A DNA stretch of 6,719 nt from an uncultured Ruminococcus sp. (lineage in GTDB: Bacteria; Bacillota; Clostridia; Oscillospirales; CAG-272), in NCBI GenBank assembly GCA_902778985.1, contig CACYZS010000147.1, positions 1 to 6,719 of the forward strand, written 5' to 3'. Positions 5,268-6,719 of the stretch are shown piece by piece (positions within the stretch are counted from its first letter, which is position 1; each line of letters starts with the position of its first letter). The notes under the pieces were generated by a model. It saw only the letters and a program-made list of their open reading frames with translations. It did no database searches and was not told the origin of the DNA. The position numbers and the translations under genes were made by a program.

Positions 5268-6350
5268 GTGAAATTCTCAAAGAAAAGTCAGGAACATATG
5301 GACGCCTGCCGCTTCTGCTGGATGTGCAGGCATATCTGCCCGATCGGAAACGCGACGGGGCAGGAAAGGAACACCGCCCGCGCCCGGGCGCTCGGGCTTT
5401 CGCTCGTGGCGAGGGAAGCGGTCGAGTATTCCGAGGACATCATCAACAACGTTTACGAATGCGCGCTCTGCGGCGCGTGCGTCAAGGAGTGCGTGACCGG
5501 GTGGGATCCCGTCGCGTTCACCAAAGAGGCGCGGCTCGGGGCGGCGCTGGACGGTAAACTTCCGCCCTACGTCCTCAAAATGGTGACCGCCGTCCTCGAA
5601 ACGGGGAATATCTACGGCGCGAAGCCGGACGATAAACTCACGGCGAAGATCAAGGGGCTGAAAAAGAGCGATACGCTGTTCTTCCTCGGCGCCGACGCGC
5701 GGTATAAGACGCCGAAGAACGCCGGGGAGGCGATCGACCTTCTTTTGAAACTCGGAGCCGACTTTACGGTTCTTGAGAACGAGCCCGACAGCGGCTACGG
5801 TCTCGACTTTCTCGTCGGCGCGGCGGCGGAGACCAAAACGCTTTTCGACGCCTGCGCGAAAACGCTGAACGGCTACAAGCAGGTGGTCTGCTACGATCCC
5901 GCCGACGCCAAGGTCTTTCGTCGGGAATACAAAGAGCAGGGAATCGGGGTCGACTTTGCAATCTTGACCTTTACCGAATATCTTAGTATAATGCTAAGTA
6001 ATAAAAGTGTCAAGAAAAGCGACCTCGTATTCACCCCGCAGGACAGCGCGATCCTCGCCCGCGATCTCGAAGAGACGCAGCCGATCCGCGATATCCTCGA
6101 AAAGATCGGTCGGGTCTCGGAAATGCTCTGCAACCGCCGCGACACCATGCTGGCGGGCAACCTGATCATGAACGAGTATATGCCGCTCGTGATGCGCCGC
6201 GTCGCCCTCGACCGCTGGACCAACGCGAAAAACGTCGGGGCGAAGATCGTGGTGACCGAGAGCCCCGCGGAATACGCGCTGCTCGCCGCGACCAAACCCG
6301 AGGGTCTTGACGTTCTCTCGCTCGAGGAGGCGATCGAAAAATGCTTGTGA
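5268..6350 (+). CDS. GlcF-like iron-sulfur subunit with degenerate CCG domains
   Basis: The 360-residue protein starts at GTG (5268), with AAGGGGG 8 nt upstream overlapping the preceding stop. An ATG 10 codons in leaves too little room before the first cluster motif. Residues 14-24 (CRFCWMCRHIC, then P) and 65-75 (CALCGACVKEC) bind two [4Fe-4S] clusters as in GlcF and HdrC. The rest has the layout of two CCG domains: LFFLGADARYKTP... (137 on) ending near VVCYDPADAKVFRREY, and VFTPQDSAILAR (254 on) ending KIVVTESPAEYALLA. However, the CCG and CP-x-C cysteines of the family are replaced (DSGYG, MLAG, TESPAEY); only Cys196, 208, 288 and 359 remain in this part. It probably carries electrons from the flavoprotein encoded upstream but lacks the non-cubane cluster. 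The next gene overlaps its last 10 nt. Confidence 0.88.
   Translation: MKFSKKSQEHMDACRFCWMCRHICPIGNATGQERNTARARALGLSLVAREAVEYSEDIINNVYECALCGACVKECVTGWDPVAFTKEARLGAALDGKLPPYVLKMVTAVLETGNIYGAKPDDKLTAKIKGLKKSDTLFFLGADARYKTPKNAGEAIDLLLKLGADFTVLENEPDSGYGLDFLVGAAAETKTLFDACAKTLNGYKQVVCYDPADAKVFRREYKEQGIGVDFAILTFTEYLSIMLSNKSVKKSDLVFTPQDSAILARDLEETQPIRDILEKIGRVSEMLCNRRDTMLAGNLIMNEYMPLVMRRVALDRWTNAKNVGAKIVVTESPAEYALLAATKPEGLDVLSLEEAIEKCL
5964..5992 (+). promoter_or_regulatory. Possible internal promoter within the Fe-S subunit gene
   Basis: TTGACC (5964-5969) and a perfect TATAAT (5987-5992) are 17 bp apart inside coding sequence. The island from about 5960 to 6015 is clearly AT-rich and uses codons rare in the rest of the gene (AGT three times, ATA, CTA, AAT). 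It encodes the linker between the two degenerate CCG domains. An inverted repeat CTTAG/CTAAG (5982-5986 and 5994-5998) brackets the -10 box. A start near 5999 would serve the aldolase gene at 6341. Chance matches in AT-rich linkers are possible. Confidence 0.4.
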
Positions 6351-6719
6351 ACCTGAAAACCGTTCTGTCTCTTGCCGAGGCGGGCGGCTACGCGATCCCC
6401 GCGTTCAACGTCTACAATATGGAGACCGTGATGGGAGCCGTCCGGGCTGCGGAGGAGTTGCGCGCGCCGGTGATTTTGCAGGTCTATCCGCGGCTGATGA
6501 AAGAGGAGACGGGGTACTACCTCTCCCCGGTGATCCTCGCCGCGGCGAAGAAGGCGACGGTCCCGGTCTGCTTCCACCTCGACCACGGTCCGTCGGAACT
6601 CGAGACCACCCGCTCGCTCCGTTACGGCGCGACCGGGATCATGCTCGACGGCTCGACCCTGCCGTTTGAAGAGAATATCGCCCTGACCCGCCGCGTGGTC
6701 GACACCTGTTCGTACCTCG
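6341..6719 (+). CDS. Class II ketose (bis)phosphate aldolase, 3' end outside window
   Basis: The first 126 codons are visible. The product belongs to the class II, zinc-dependent fructose-bisphosphate/tagatose-bisphosphate aldolase family (FbaA, GatY, KbaY). Seen are the N-terminal AIPAFNVYNMET (18-29), the beta-strand and metal site VCFHLDHG (76-83), where Asp81 should be the general acid/base region and His82 a zinc ligand, and MLDGSTLPFEENIALTRRVV (101-120), the family's helix after the DGS loop. Such enzymes cleave a ketose 1-phosphate or 1,6-bisphosphate to DHAP and an aldehyde in the cytoplasm. The AIPAFNVYN start suits the GatY/KbaY-like branch, but the substrate cannot be read. The ATG overlaps the Fe-S gene's stop by 10 nt (ATGCTTGTGA), with AGGAGG at 6325-6330, so translation is probably coupled. 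A GTG at 6347 is a less likely start. The phosphate-binding and later zinc residues lie beyond the window. Confidence 0.9.
   Translation, partial: MLVNLKTVLSLAEAGGYAIPAFNVYNMETVMGAVRAAEELRAPVILQVYPRLMKEETGYYLSPVILAAAKKATVPVCFHLDHGPSELETTRSLRYGATGIMLDGSTLPFEENIALTRRVVDTCSYL

Noticed and set aside
5891..6586. Minus-strand 231-codon ORF across the Fe-S and aldolase genes
   Set aside because: It crosses two well-supported plus-strand genes; no RBS and no recognisable motif.

Overview
The window looks like a chromosomal piece of a low-oxygen, gut-type member of the Clostridia (Firmicutes). This is inferred from style, not from any marker gene. The signs are strong AGGAGG-type ribosome binding sites, near-consensus sigma-A promoters, an AraC and an RpiR regulator, a Cys-anchored lipoprotein with a Thr/Ser-rich linker, and [4Fe-4S] flavo-oxidoreductase subunits. 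Codon third positions are mostly G or C, so many long antisense ORFs are shadows. No rRNA, tRNA, transposase, CRISPR array or phage gene was seen.

Left part (1-2000, minus strand). The 5' 447 codons of a secreted lipoprotein run off the left edge (1-1342). It has a signal peptide, Cys-rich repeats and a beta-rich C-terminal region. Upstream lies a small unit with its own terminator (1537-1573): a 43-codon gene (1599-1730) with an excellent RBS, directly behind what appears to be the orphan 3' end of a lost gene (1749-1865).

Middle (1920-3714). An AraC-family regulator (2001-2804, plus) has a clear promoter. It converges on an RpiR/SIS-family regulator (2772-3653, minus). The RpiR reading frame runs through its own intrinsic terminator and ends inside the 3' end of the AraC gene.

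Right part (3709-6719, plus). A compact divergent control region holds two consensus promoters back to back and two copies of the palindrome TGAAA-N5-TTTCA. It drives rpiR leftwards and a tightly packed operon rightwards. The operon encodes a GlcD/alkyl-DHAP-synthase-like FAD oxidoreductase, a GlcF-like iron-sulfur protein and the start of a class II ketose(-bis)phosphate aldolase. The likely logic is that a phosphosugar sensed by the SIS domain of RpiR relieves repression. The flavoprotein would then oxidise a hydroxy compound and pass electrons to the Fe-S subunit, and the aldolase would cleave a phosphorylated ketose to DHAP plus an aldehyde. The substrate is unknown and a kinase or transporter is not in view.

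The main oddities are the Fe-S subunit, whose two CCG domains have lost their usual cysteines, a promoter-like AT-rich island inside that gene, and the RpiR frame without a stop before its terminator.
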